NCBI GenBank assembly: GCA_023144895.1
Contig: JAGLEV010000001.1
Coordinates: 1-58,320 of the forward strand
Direction of reading: 5' to 3'
DNA: 58,320 bases
Source of the DNA: Thiotrichaceae bacterium
Lineage (GTDB): Bacteria; Pseudomonadota; Gammaproteobacteria; Thiotrichales; Thiotrichaceae
Within the stretch, counting starts at the first letter, position 1. Each line of letters starts with the position of its first letter. The notes beneath the pieces are model-generated. The model did no database searches. It was not told where the DNA came from and saw nothing but the letters and a program-made list of their open reading frames with translations. This document shows positions 7,161 through 16,800 of this stretch, piece by piece. Position numbers and translations under genes: made by a program.

Positions 7161-8744
7161 ATGAGATATAAAAGCGGTCATGTGATATTGATTATTTTAA
7201 TGCAATTATTGATGTCATCAAGCCTAGCGACGACATTAAATAGAGGCAATGGCGTTGAGCCAAAAACGTTAGATTTTCATAAGTCTACAGGGGTTTCTGA
7301 GGCGAATATTTTACGTGATTTATTTACAGGGTTAGTGGTTGATGATGCGGATGGCAAAATAAGCGCAGGAGTGGCAAGCGAATGGCAACAAAGTGATGAT
7401 GGTTTACGTTGGACTTTCAAGCTTAGGAAGGATAGTCACTGGTCTGATGGTAGTGTTGTTACCGCACATGATTTTGTTTATGCTTTTAAACGTGCTGTCA
7501 ACCCTGCAACTTTATCGGAATATGCTTTTATTTTATGGCAGATTAAACACGCTAAGGGAATTAGCAAGGGAGAGATAAAAGATATTAATCAGCTAGGTGT
7601 TACGGCGAGTGATGATTATACCTTGTTGATTACATTAGAGCATCCTGTGCCCTATTTGCCTAGCTTATTAACCCACAATATGGCTTATCCCTTATCAAAA
7701 AAGACTATTGATAAGCACGGCAAGCAATGGATGAAACCAAATAAAATGGTGTCTAATGGAGCTTATCAGCTGGCTGAATGGGTACCTCATTCACATATTA
7801 AGCTAACAAAGAATCCGCATTTTTATGCGGCTGATTCTGTCTCTATTGATACGGTTGTTTATTTTCCAATTGAAGATAAAGGTGCTGAATTAAAGCGTTT
7901 TCGTAGTGGAGAGCTGGATATAACGGAAGATGTGCCTTCTTCTCAAATGAATTGGATTAAAGAGAATCTTGCTGATAATTTTCATAATGCACCTTATATG
8001 GGGACTTATTATCTAGCAATGAATCTAGATAAAGCGCCTTTTACTAATAACCCTACCTTGCGACGTGCTTTAAGTTTGGCGCTTCGACGTAATATTTTAA
8101 CAGAAAAAATTACCCAAGCAGGCGAGTTTGCTACTTTGAACTGGGTGCCTTCAGGGGTGAATAATTATAAGGTTGTGAGTACTGAAGAGGGCAAAATGTC
8201 CTCAAAACAACGTTTGGCTTTAGCAAAGAAACTGTATGCTAAAGCAGGGTTTTCTAAAGAAAATCCTGTAGAAATTGAGCTACTTTATAATACTAGTGAG
8301 AATCATAAGAAAATTGCTATTGCTATTGCAGCGATGTGGAAACAGACACTGGGTGTAAAAACAACGTTGCGTAATGAAGAGTGGAAGGTTTATTTGCATT
8401 CACGAACTCAGCGCCAATTTCATTTAATGCGAGCAAGCTGGATAGGAGATTATAATGATGCCTCGACCTTTTTGGATTTACTCCGCTCAGATATTGGTAC
8501 GATGAATCCCTCAGGCTGGAAGAATGCAAAGTATGATCAGTTACTCAAAGGTGCCGCAGTAGAAACTGAGCCATCAAAGCGTGAGGCGTTAATGCAGAAA
8601 GCGGAAGTTATTATGCTAAATGAAACACCTATTATTCCTATTTATCATTATACTTCCAAGCATTTAGTGAGTAAAAAAGTGACAGGGTGGAATGATAATG
8701 TGATGGATGTACATCCTAGTCGTTACCTCAGTATTACCCCTTAG
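7161..8744 (+). CDS. oppA: Oligopeptide ABC transporter substrate-binding protein
   Basis: A 527-residue periplasmic SBP_bac_5 protein that captures peptides for the OppBCDF permease. A signal peptide ends near residue 23 (SSSLA). Strong OppA signatures are NRGNGVEPKTLDFHKSTGV, ILRDLFTGLVVDDADGK, WTFKLRKDSHWSDGS, PVPYLPSLLTH, LLYNTSENHKKIAIAIAAMW and the C-terminal PIIPIYHYTSKHLV. There is a good ribosome binding site (AAGGAG). It stands alone: oppBCDF begins 9 kb downstream on the same strand, with metH and others between. Confidence 0.92.
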   Translation: MRYKSGHVILIILMQLLMSSSLATTLNRGNGVEPKTLDFHKSTGVSEANILRDLFTGLVVDDADGKISAGVASEWQQSDDGLRWTFKLRKDSHWSDGSVVTAHDFVYAFKRAVNPATLSEYAFILWQIKHAKGISKGEIKDINQLGVTASDDYTLLITLEHPVPYLPSLLTHNMAYPLSKKTIDKHGKQWMKPNKMVSNGAYQLAEWVPHSHIKLTKNPHFYAADSVSIDTVVYFPIEDKGAELKRFRSGELDITEDVPSSQMNWIKENLADNFHNAPYMGTYYLAMNLDKAPFTNNPTLRRALSLALRRNILTEKITQAGEFATLNWVPSGVNNYKVVSTEEGKMSSKQRLALAKKLYAKAGFSKENPVEIELLYNTSENHKKIAIAIAAMWKQTLGVKTTLRNEEWKVYLHSRTQRQFHLMRASWIGDYNDASTFLDLLRSDIGTMNPSGWKNAKYDQLLKGAAVETEPSKREALMQKAEVIMLNETPIIPIYHYTSKHLVSKKVTGWNDNVMDVHPSRYLSITP

Positions 8745-8816
8745 AAGTGACAAGGGTAGAACATGACAATGTTGTGTTTCTACTCATACTTTAAAATAGC
8801 TTATTGAAAGATAAAT

Positions 8817-8843
8817 AAAGGATGTTCACTGATTCCATCCTTT
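8817..8843 (+). terminator. Hairpin after oppA
   Basis: AAAGGATG (8817-8824) and CATCCTTT (8836-8843) form an 8-bp stem with an 11-nt loop between oppA and the next gene. No T-tract follows, so terminator function is tentative. Confidence 0.4.
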
Positions 8844-8881
8844 GATACCATGGCAACAAGCTAGTAACTACTGATTATATT

Positions 8882-9433
8882 ATGACCTCAATGCTCGTAC
8901 AGAAACATCCTATTAAAGGCAGCCGTGAATTTCAACTGATCGATAATGAAATTCAGTACACTATCCAATCTCCATTCAAAACGAGCTCATTAAGCGTTCT
9001 TTTGGATATATTGGAAGCAAAGCCTGTTATCTCTGGCTCAATGCTTTCATTTATCAGTAAGGTGAATAAAGAGCCACTGGTTGAATTCTTTCTAAATAAG
9101 CCCAACAAGGAAACATTTGATCAGTTTGTTAAAGACATGCAGCTGAAAATTACTGAAAATGATCTTGGTCGCTTTCGTACGGGAGATGAGGGTGTCAATG
9201 TCAATCTCTTAAGACTGAATGAATCGATTGAATTGTTGCAGAAGAATGTAAATCCAAGTGAAATCAAAGGGCTTCTCTCTGCACTCATTGAACTAGCAAC
9301 GAATCCCACTGAGATTCAATGCCAGAGTCGTGTTGCTGAGGAGTTTAATGAGTTAGGTTTTGCACAAAGTCAGGTCGTTTTCCATGCTCCCTATCTCAAT
9401 TTTTTGTTTTGTGGAAACAGATATATTGAATAA
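8882..9433 (+). CDS. Hypothetical cytoplasmic protein
   Basis: A 183-residue soluble protein I do not recognise. Residues 1-85 alternate strands (FQLIDNEIQYTIQSPF) and end in a helix (ETFDQFVKDMQLKI), a pattern like small PH-like folds; the second half is helical (LNESIELLQKNV, IKGLLSALIELATNP). No signal peptide, membrane segment or catalytic motif is visible. A helical repeat of charged residues suggests a folded, expressed protein. The ribosome binding site is weak, and Met4 (8891) is an alternative start. It lies between oppA and the glutaredoxin gene, same strand, without clear linkage. Confidence 0.6.
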   Translation: MTSMLVQKHPIKGSREFQLIDNEIQYTIQSPFKTSSLSVLLDILEAKPVISGSMLSFISKVNKEPLVEFFLNKPNKETFDQFVKDMQLKITENDLGRFRTGDEGVNVNLLRLNESIELLQKNVNPSEIKGLLSALIELATNPTEIQCQSRVAEEFNELGFAQSQVVFHAPYLNFLFCGNRYIE

Positions 9434-9487
9434 TGATGAAACATTTTTATTTTTTATCATTAAATAAGTTTAACGAGACAAATAACT

Positions 9488-9745
9488 ATGCCCGCAAAAA
9501 TAGAAATATATGGTACAACCAGTTGTAATAAGTGCGTTAATGTTCGAGAGTTTTTGGATAAGAACAATGTCGAATATATTGATTATATGATTGATCTGAT
9601 GCCACTTGAAAAAGATGAAATGACTCGACGTTGTGGACTCAAATACTACCCACAAATATTCATTAATAACCAACATATTGGTGGAGAAGAAGAACTGCTG
9701 ATGCTCGAGCATGAAGGGAAGTTGCAAGAGCTATTGGATTATTAA
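9488..9745 (+). CDS. Glutaredoxin with CNKC active site
   Basis: An 85-residue thioredoxin-fold protein of normal glutaredoxin length. The N-terminal strand is followed by TTSCNKCVNVREFLD (redox pair Cys14-Cys17), then the cis-proline segment YYPQIFINNQHIGG at about 54-67 and EEELLMLEHEGKL, as in GrxC-type proteins. The active site is CNKC instead of the usual CPYC or CGFC, which should change its redox potential or pKa. It is expected to reduce disulfides or glutathione mixed disulfides in the cytoplasm. A 54-bp gap separates it from the hypothetical gene upstream, so co-transcription is possible. Confidence 0.85.
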   Translation: MPAKIEIYGTTSCNKCVNVREFLDKNNVEYIDYMIDLMPLEKDEMTRRCGLKYYPQIFINNQHIGGEEELLMLEHEGKLQELLDY

Positions 9746-9790
9746 CGTTCAAAGGGTCACTAAAGACAGGATCGATTTTTATTGACCTTT

Positions 9791-9827
9791 GATGGCAACC
9801 AGAGGATTGTATCCTTGGTTAGCCATC
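9791..9827. terminator. Long bulged stem between convergent genes
   Basis: GATGGC-AACCA-AGGAT (9791-9807) pairs with ATCCT-TGGTT-GCCATC (9811-9827) with single-base bulges. A second repeat, CAAAGGGTCA near 9751 and TGACCTTTG near 9783, lies outside it. The position between the convergent glutaredoxin and HELVH genes suggests a bidirectional terminator, although T-tracts are short. Confidence 0.5.
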
Positions 9828-9847
9828 GTTTGCTGGTCAATGAATGG

Positions 9848-10426
9848 CTAATGATACCGAAGCTTCTGATTTTTCAGAGCAAGCTTTAACTCCAAGCCTT
9901 TAAATTGAGAAAAGGTATAATTGTAATCCTTTCGATAGCTTTCAAAGGGTTCATTCAGTACCGCTTTTGGATTATCGCTCAATGAGTACGCCATGCCTTC
10001 TCTTATCCATAGGGGAGATACCCAGCTTTTGATAATACCAAAATTTTCAGAATGCCAGTAATGGACTAACTCATGTTTTATCTCATGGGGTTTCCAGCCA
10101 TCAGGACCAATAACCATTCCAAAATCAGCCACGGCATTGACTTTTGATCTTGAAAAACCAAATTTTTCATAACAATGGCTCGTTGAGCAAAATATCATTT
10201 TAGGATTATTATTAAAGGGTGTGAGCTTTGACTCAATATCATTTAATGTACGAGTATAAAGTTTTTTAGCCGTTTCTATTTTGGATAAATCATCAATACA
10301 TAGCCATGTTTCCACGCATTGAACCCCCGTGAGCTCTGGTAATAACACCCTGACAGGTTTAATAAAGAAATAAGCAACGATTGAAAGGAGCAGAGATAAA
10401 ATAACTATATTTTTTAGTAGCTTCAT
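9848..10426 (-). CDS. Membrane-anchored HExxH putative metallopeptidase
   Basis: A 192-residue protein with one N-terminal membrane segment (residues 5-24), then a region with two pairs of cysteines (CVETWLC at about 37-43; CSTSHC at about 80-85). The motif HEIKHELVHYWH is followed about 20 residues later by WIREGMAYSLS. HELVH is a gluzincin-type zinc site, and the Glu of REGMA is in the right place to be the third ligand, as in M1/M48-like peptidases and small peptidase-MA-like domains. The catalytic domain should face the periplasm, where the paired cysteines could form disulfides. Substrate unknown. The protein is short for a peptidase, so it could act on cell-wall or lipoprotein substrates or be a minimal domain. 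Confidence 0.65.
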   Translation of the reverse strand: MKLLKNIVILSLLLSIVAYFFIKPVRVLLPELTGVQCVETWLCIDDLSKIETAKKLYTRTLNDIESKLTPFNNNPKMIFCSTSHCYEKFGFSRSKVNAVADFGMVIGPDGWKPHEIKHELVHYWHSENFGIIKSWVSPLWIREGMAYSLSDNPKAVLNEPFESYRKDYNYTFSQFKGLELKLALKNQKLRYH

Positions 10427-10504
10427 GTGACCTCATTGTGTTGTGTTTAAATCAGCTTTCTTATTATTGGTAGAATAAACTTATTTAAATTTCAATGGTA
10501 TATG

Positions 10505-10570
10505 CTATCTTTTGCTGATGACACTTTGATGAACTGAAGTCCATCTCTACAAAAGATAGATTTAAATCTA
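10505..10570. promoter_or_regulatory. Nested palindromes upstream of the HELVH gene
   Basis: CTATCTTTTG (10505-10514) and CAAAAGATAG (10550-10559) are perfect 10-bp inverted arms 35 bp apart. The overlapping TAGATTTAAATCTA (10557-10570) is a perfect 14-bp palindrome. They lie between psd and the HELVH gene, both read leftward, so they could be the psd terminator or an operator for the HELVH gene. Confidence 0.35.
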
Positions 10571-10659
10571 ATCAGAAGATTTGAGATCACTATGTGCTAA
10601 TAATTTAAACGATTCTAATGGGCAATAGTTAAAAGGAGTCTTATTCATGACAGGCTGTA

Positions 10660-11520
10660 TTATTTAATACTTTTCATCAAACCTTGACCTAATTGCACCT
10701 TAGTCCCTGTTGTACTATCAATCTGCCACTCAAAATCAGCCGATTCCATCAATAACACAATCGTCGACCCCATATTAAAACGCCCCATTTCTTCTCCTTT
10801 ATTGAGCTGAATATCTTGATCATGATAGGTCTTTGTATTGATCGATTGACTTTGTGGTGGAGTGACTAAGCCATCCCAAACCGTTTCAATTGCGGCAACA
10901 TTGATAGCGCCCACCAGTACCATTGCCATACGACCATACTCAGTATCAAACAGGCTGACGACACGTTCATTTCTCGCAAATAACCGTGGTACTGTATTCA
11001 CTGTAAATGGTGCGACGCTAAATAGTCGCCCAGGAACATGAATTTGGTGCGTCAACTTGCCAGTACAGGGCATGTGAATACGGTGATAGTCACTAGGAGA
11101 GAGGTAAATCGTGGTAAACATGCCATTAGCAAAAGGGTCACTTAATGCTTTATCACCACCTAGTAACTCTAGCGCAGTATAAGATTGCCCTTTCGCTTGG
11201 AATATTTCCCCTTCATTAATAGGCAATGCTTGGCTAATCGTACCATCGACAGGGCAACACAAAGACTGTTTTGTTTGATCAATCGGGCGAAGACCTTCTT
11301 TTAATTCGCGGGTAAAAAATGCATTAAAAGTTTTGAACTCACTTAAATCCTGAACCTTGGCTTCATTAAGGTTGATATTAAATATTTTGCTAAACTTGCG
11401 TATAATCGTGGGCAGATGAGCACTTTCAATACGAGTTAGTTTATAAATTAACCTTGAGATGAGATGATGTGGAAGTAAGTAAAAAGGGTAAGCCTTTATA
11501 ATTTCCTTGAACTTTTGCAT
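10660..11520 (-). CDS. psd: Phosphatidylserine decarboxylase proenzyme
   Basis: A 286-residue inner-membrane enzyme that converts phosphatidylserine to phosphatidylethanolamine. It carries the family landmarks: FKTFNAFFTRELKEGLRPI, CPVDGTISQ, YLSPSDYHRIHMPCTGKL, PGRLFSVAPFTVN, and the self-cleavage site GST at residues 251-253 (FNMGSTIVLL), where the serine becomes the pyruvoyl group. Length equals the usual proteobacterial proenzyme. It is divergent from prmB, 77 bp away. Confidence 0.95.
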   Translation of the reverse strand: MQKFKEIIKAYPFYLLPHHLISRLIYKLTRIESAHLPTIIRKFSKIFNINLNEAKVQDLSEFKTFNAFFTRELKEGLRPIDQTKQSLCCPVDGTISQALPINEGEIFQAKGQSYTALELLGGDKALSDPFANGMFTTIYLSPSDYHRIHMPCTGKLTHQIHVPGRLFSVAPFTVNTVPRLFARNERVVSLFDTEYGRMAMVLVGAINVAAIETVWDGLVTPPQSQSINTKTYHDQDIQLNKGEEMGRFNMGSTIVLLMESADFEWQIDSTTGTKVQLGQGLMKSIK

Positions 11521-11597
11521 AATAATTTATTTTGCCAATAAGATAGAATGAGTGCTTTGGATGAGAATAACTTTCGCAACAATGATACGAGATACAC

Positions 11598-12527
11598 GTG
11601 ACAGATAAAACAAGCAATCACAAATTAGTAGAACTTTATACCATTAAAGATTATATCCGCTGGGCAGCCAGTGAATTTGCTCGGTCTCATCTCGCCTTTG
11701 AACATGGGATGGACAATGCGCTTGATGAAGCGGTTTATATCGTTTTACGTTGTTTACATTTACCGATTGACACCGCCGCAATCTATTGGGATGGACGACT
11801 ATTATTGAGTGAGCGCCAAGAGGTGCAAGAAATAATCCAACAACGTATTAGTACTCGTAAACCAGCCGCTTACTTATTAAATGAAGGTTGGTTTGCAGGT
11901 TTACCATTTTATATTAATGATAATGTGTTGGTACCACGCTCACCTATTGCTGAATTGATTGCCCAACGTTTTGAGCCTTGGCTAGATCCTGAAGAAACAC
12001 ATCATATTCTGGATTTATGTACAGGTAGTGGCTGTATTGGTATTGCCTGTGCTTATGCTTTTGCAGGGTCTAAGGTTGATATTAGTGATTTATCACCTTT
12101 AGCACTTGAAGTGGCTGAGAAAAATATTCAACGTCATCACTTGGCTGATTATGTCACTACCATTGAATCTGATTTATTTACTCATATTCCCGCTAAGCAA
12201 TATGATTTAATTGTTAGTAATCCACCGTATGTTGATGCCGAAGATATGTCAGCTTTGAGTCAGGAGGGTCAGTGTGAACCTGTAATGGGCTTGGCGGCGG
12301 GTAATGATGGGTTGTCGATTGTTCATACGATGTTAGCACAAGCTGTAAATTATTTGAGTGAGCAGGGCGTGTTAGTTGTTGAGGTGGGTAATAGCCAATA
12401 TGCCTTACAGCAATATTATCCTGATGTTCCCTTTGAATGGCAGTCTTTTGAGCAAGGTGGTGATGGAGTTTTCTTATTAACTAAGCACCAATTGGAGATT
12501 TTTTTTACAAAGTCACTCGATGATTGA
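11598..12527 (+). CDS. prmB: 50S ribosomal protein L3 glutamine N5-methyltransferase
   Basis: A 309-residue SAM-dependent methyltransferase of the PrmB/HemK family, which methylates a glutamine of ribosomal protein L3. The N-terminal IKDYIRWAASEFARS and DEAVYIVLRCLHLP segments distinguish PrmB from PrmC. The catalytic half has LDLCTGSGCIGIACAYAF (SAM loop, about residues 138-155), DLSPLALEVAEKNI, and SNPPYVDAEDM, the NPPY substrate motif at about 210. The start is GTG 11598; no in-frame ATG is upstream. Confidence 0.93.
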   Translation: MTDKTSNHKLVELYTIKDYIRWAASEFARSHLAFEHGMDNALDEAVYIVLRCLHLPIDTAAIYWDGRLLLSERQEVQEIIQQRISTRKPAAYLLNEGWFAGLPFYINDNVLVPRSPIAELIAQRFEPWLDPEETHHILDLCTGSGCIGIACAYAFAGSKVDISDLSPLALEVAEKNIQRHHLADYVTTIESDLFTHIPAKQYDLIVSNPPYVDAEDMSALSQEGQCEPVMGLAAGNDGLSIVHTMLAQAVNYLSEQGVLVVEVGNSQYALQQYYPDVPFEWQSFEQGGDGVFLLTKHQLEIFFTKSLDD

Positions 12528-12633
12528 ATACTTTTTTGCATCTATTCATTGTGGTAAAGGTGTTGAGGGTAAGTGTGGTAATTAAGACTTCATTGAAATA
12601 GAAAAACTGCATCACAATGAATAAAAAGAAAGC

Positions 12634-12672
12634 AGCTTCGAGTTTGACAAAACGATAGTCTCACTCGAAGCT
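12634..12672. terminator. Inverted repeat after prmB
   Basis: AGCTTCGAGT (12634-12643) and ACTCGAAGCT (12663-12672) are perfect 10-bp arms with a 19-nt loop, between prmB and the convergent methyltransferase gene. CTTTATTG follows on the plus strand, and an A-rich run precedes it, giving a T-rich tail on the minus strand. A bidirectional terminator is likely. Confidence 0.55.
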
Positions 12673-12737
12673 ACTCTTTATTGAGTAAGCTCATGTTATT
12701 CTATCTCTAAGCTTTTCAATTGAATTTAGAACAAAAT

Positions 12738-13592
12738 CTATGTATTCAACAAGGTAATGTCAAACTCATTGATTAACAAATTCTTATCCTCATAATCAGA
12801 GTAAGGTCTTGTAAAATTAGTCTTAGCAACAGGCAGTGCATCCCAAGTGTATCGCTTTTCATTGCTGACTTTAAAACCTACATTCTCAAAACTATCAATC
12901 ATTTGATTATGACGAATACGATTAGTATAGAAACCAGAAGTAGAAAAAAGACGAGACTCCCATGTCTTATCTGAAAATCTCAAATTATTAAGACTTTGTT
13001 CAAAATGATCTTTTAGGTCAATAACATGAGAACAAACACCCTCAGGTTTTAGAATACGACGTAGCTCTGCCATGACATCATCGAATTCATGTAATCGTAC
13101 ATGTTCAAGTACAGCATGTGACCAAATAAAATCGATTGACTCATCAGGAATATTACGAAGTGACTCCAAGCCATTAGTGAGATAACTCATATCAATATTT
13201 TCAAAAAACTCATCTCTAGATTTTGCTTTTGGCTTAATAAAATCGATAGTAAAACCCTTTTTTTCTAAAAATTGCAACGCATTGGTATAAGGTGTGAGCT
13301 CCTTGGTGGCAATATCTCCTACATCCACTAAATAAACTTTTTTCGCACCTAATGCAGAAATAATTAATGCTGACAACAATGAGTCACCAGGTCCGAGTTC
13401 TAGCGCGGTGAAATCTTTTTTAAGCCAAGGTTTTGCTGTTTGATAATGTTTATTAACAACATCAAAAGCATAGGCTGAGTTATCCATATCACCGTGTCGG
13501 AAGATAGAAAACTTTCTAAGAAAAGATCTCGCAATAGGCGTTCTGGAAAGGATTAACTTAGCTGGGATTTTCATCCACCATTTTATATTCAT
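12738..13592 (-). CDS. SAM-dependent class I methyltransferase
   Basis: A protein of about 284 residues with a Methyltransf_11-type core: FTALELGPGDSLLSALI (SAM-binding motif I), VYLVDVGDIA, and PDESIDFIWSHAVLEHV followed by DVMAELRRILKPEGV. The N-terminal 60 residues are basic and helical. Proteins of this type often occur in surface-polysaccharide gene clusters, but none adjoins it, so the substrate is unknown. The longest frame begins with GTG 13601, which lies inside the AAGGTG ribosome binding site; ATG 13592 is 8 nt after it and is preferred. Confidence 0.82.
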   Translation of the reverse strand: MNIKWWMKIPAKLILSRTPIARSFLRKFSIFRHGDMDNSAYAFDVVNKHYQTAKPWLKKDFTALELGPGDSLLSALIISALGAKKVYLVDVGDIATKELTPYTNALQFLEKKGFTIDFIKPKAKSRDEFFENIDMSYLTNGLESLRNIPDESIDFIWSHAVLEHVRLHEFDDVMAELRRILKPEGVCSHVIDLKDHFEQSLNNLRFSDKTWESRLFSTSGFYTNRIRHNQMIDSFENVGFKVSNEKRYTWDALPVAKTNFTRPYSDYEDKNLLINEFDITLLNT

Positions 13593-13818
13593 CTTTATCA
13601 CCTTGTTATAATTATATTTTGTATGCTTAGATATAGTTGCTTTTCCTTACTTTGTTTCTCATCAATAGGATAGGCGGTAGATACCGTGAGAGTTTTGCAA
13701 GAACATTTTTTCACAATCTCTAACTCAGAAAATTAATACCTACAATACCTACAAGACCCTCTCATTGTATTATCCCTGTGCTAAACTCCTCTTTTTCAGA
13801 TAGCCAGTATGAATTGAT

Positions 13819-16800
13819 ATGTCATTAAAAAAACAAATAATTAGCAATCTTCAACAACGTATTTTAGTTCTTGATGGTGCCATGGGGACGATGATTCAAC
13901 GTCATAAATTGACAGAAGAGGATTATCGTGGAGAACGTTTTGCTGATTGGCATTGTGATGTTAAGGGAAATAATGATTTATTAGTATTATCTCAGCCAGA
14001 AATTATTCAAAGTATTCATGAGGAATACTTAAATGCTGGGGCGGATATTCTTGAAACAAATACATTTAATTCAACTCGTATTGCCATGGCAGATTATGAG
14101 ATGGAAGACCTCTCTTATGAAATTAATGTAGAGGCGGCACGGTTAGCGAGTGAGTCAGCGAAGAAATTTAGTACCCCAGAAAAGCCACGTTATGTTGCAG
14201 GAGTATTGGGACCAACAAACCGTACCGCCAGCATTTCACCTGATGTGAATGATCCTGGCTTTCGTAATGTCAGTTTTGATGAGTTGGTTGAGGCTTATGT
14301 TGAGTCAACCAAGGCACTGATTGAAGGGGGGGCTGATATTATAATGATTGAAACCATCTTTGATACGTTAAATGCTAAAGCCGCTGTTTTTGCCGTTAAA
14401 AAAGCATTTAATGAAATAGGTGAGAGTTATCCCATTATGATTTCAGGAACGATCACAGATCGCTCAGGGAGAACGCTATCAGGTCAAACAACCGAAGCAT
14501 TTTATAATGCATTGAATCATGCAGAACCGATTTCTTTTGGTCTGAACTGCGCACTAGGTCCTGATTTATTACGTCAATATGTTAAAGATCTGTCTAGTAT
14601 TTGTAATACGCGTATTTCGGCGCATCCCAATGCAGGTTTACCTAATGAGTTTGGTGAATATGATCTTTTTCCCAATGAAATGGCGGCTCATATTCGCGAG
14701 TGGGCAGAAAGTGGTTTCTTAAATATTGTCGGGGGCTGTTGTGGGTCTTCTCCTGATCATATTGCAGCGATTGCTAGAGCCGTTGCTGATGTGAAACCGC
14801 GTGAGATTCCTGAGCTTCCTGTTCAATGTCGCTTATCAGGTTTAGAGCCTTTTAATATTGGTAAAGATAGCTTGTTTGTTAATGTTGGTGAGCGTACCAA
14901 TGTCACAGGTTCACTGCGTTTTAAGCGTTTAATTAAAGAAGAAGATTATGATACGGCATTAGAAGTTGCCTTGGATCAGGTGAATGCAGGCGCTCAGGTC
15001 ATTGATATTAATATGGATGAAGGCTTGCTAGAGTCGAAGGAGTGCATGGTACGCTTCTTAAATCTTATTGCTTCAGAGCCTGACATTTCTCGTGTGCCGA
15101 TTATGGTGGATTCCTCTAAGTGGGACATTATTGAGGCGGGCTTAAAATGTATTCAGGGTAAGGGGATTGTTAACTCGATTTCGATGAAAGAGGGGGTTGA
15201 TAACTTTCTTCGACAAGCAAGGCTGATTCGTCAATACGGTGCGGCTGTGATTGTCATGGCGTTTGATGAGAAGGGACAAGCCGATACGCGTGAACGTAAG
15301 ATAGAAATTTGTAGTAAGGCTTATCATTTGCTGGTTGATACAGTGGGCTTTCCTCCTGAAGATATTATTTTTGATCCCAATATTTTTGCTATTGGTACGG
15401 GTATTGAAGAGCATCATAATTATGCGGTTGATTTTATTGAAGCTACGAAAGAAATTACAGACACCTTGCCCCATGCTTTGATTTCTGGTGGTGTGTCGAA
15501 TGTCTCATTCTCATTTCGTGGTAATAACCCTGTCCGTGAAGCTATTCATGCGGTGTTTTTATACCATGCCATTCAAAATGGTATGCAAATGGGTATTGTT
15601 AATGCGGCTCAATTGGCAATTATCGATGATTTACCCAAGGCATTACGTGAAGCGGTTGAAGATCTTGTATTGAATAAGCGAGAAGATGCGACTGAGCGTT
15701 TAATGGATATTGCGGGAGATTATCTGGGTGATGGTGTTAAAAAAGGTCCCAGTAAAGAGGATGCAGAATGGCGTAAGTTACCTATAGAAAAGCGTTTAGA
15801 ACATGCATTGGTTAAAGGTATTGATGCCTTTGTTGTTGAAGATACTGAGGCTGTTCGTGCGAAACTGGGGCGACCGATTGAAGTCATTGAAGGTCCGCTT
15901 ATGGACGGCATGAATGTGGTCGGTGATCTTTTTGGTGATGGTAAAATGTTCTTACCACAGGTGGTTAAATCTGCTCGTGTGATGAAAAAAGCGGTGGCTT
16001 ATTTGATGCCTTATCTTGAAGATGAAAAAGAGGGTTGTGAATTAAAGGCTAATGGCAAAATCCTTATGGCAACGGTAAAGGGTGATGTTCATGATATTGG
16101 TAAGAATATTGTTGGCGTGGTTTTACAGTGTAATAACTATGAAATTATTGATATGGGGGTGATGGTAGCGACTGACGATATTATTAATAAAGCGATTGAG
16201 GAAAAGGTTGATATTGTTGGTTTATCTGGCTTGATTACTCCCTCTTTAGAAGAAATGACTTATGTTGCTAGTGAGATGGAACGTCGTGGTCTGAATATTC
16301 CTTTATTAATTGGTGGAGCAACCACTTCAAAGGTGCATACTGCCGTAAAGATTGATCCCTCTTATCATGGTGCGGTCATTCATGTTGCTGATGCTTCGCG
16401 AGCCGTTGGTGTGGCGGGGCAGTTGTTATCAGAGGCTAAAAGGGATGCTTATATTGCTGAAATTAAACAAATGTATGATGATGTTCGTGTGAAGCGAGCA
16501 AAGAATCAACGAGTTAAAAAGTCAGCAACGTTGGTACAGGCACGAGCGAATAAAGCCCCTATTGACTGGAGTGCTAGTCAGCCGATAGAACCGCACTTTC
16601 TTGCCACACAACAGGCTTCAACGGATGAATATAGTGTTGAATACCCAGAAAAAGGTGGCGTAGTGATTGAGTTCAATGATTATGAGTTGAATGATCTTGT
16701 TGAACGCATTGATTGGACGCAGTTCTTTAGAAGCTGGCAGTTAGCAGGAAAGTTTCCCGCTATTTTAAAAGATAAGGTTGTGGGTAAAGAGGCAACAGCA

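Noticed and set aside
9470-9727. Minus-strand frame across the glutaredoxin gene
   Set aside because: The plus-strand frame has a complete glutaredoxin signature; the antisense frame has no recognisable features.
10647-10667. Six-codon frame (MTGCII) after a good AAAAGGAG ribosome binding site
   Set aside because: It overlaps the end of psd on the opposite strand, leads to no gene and is too short to support.
13602-13818. Cobalamin or SAH riboswitch before metH
   Set aside because: No B12-box-like or SAH-riboswitch-like conserved elements could be seen.
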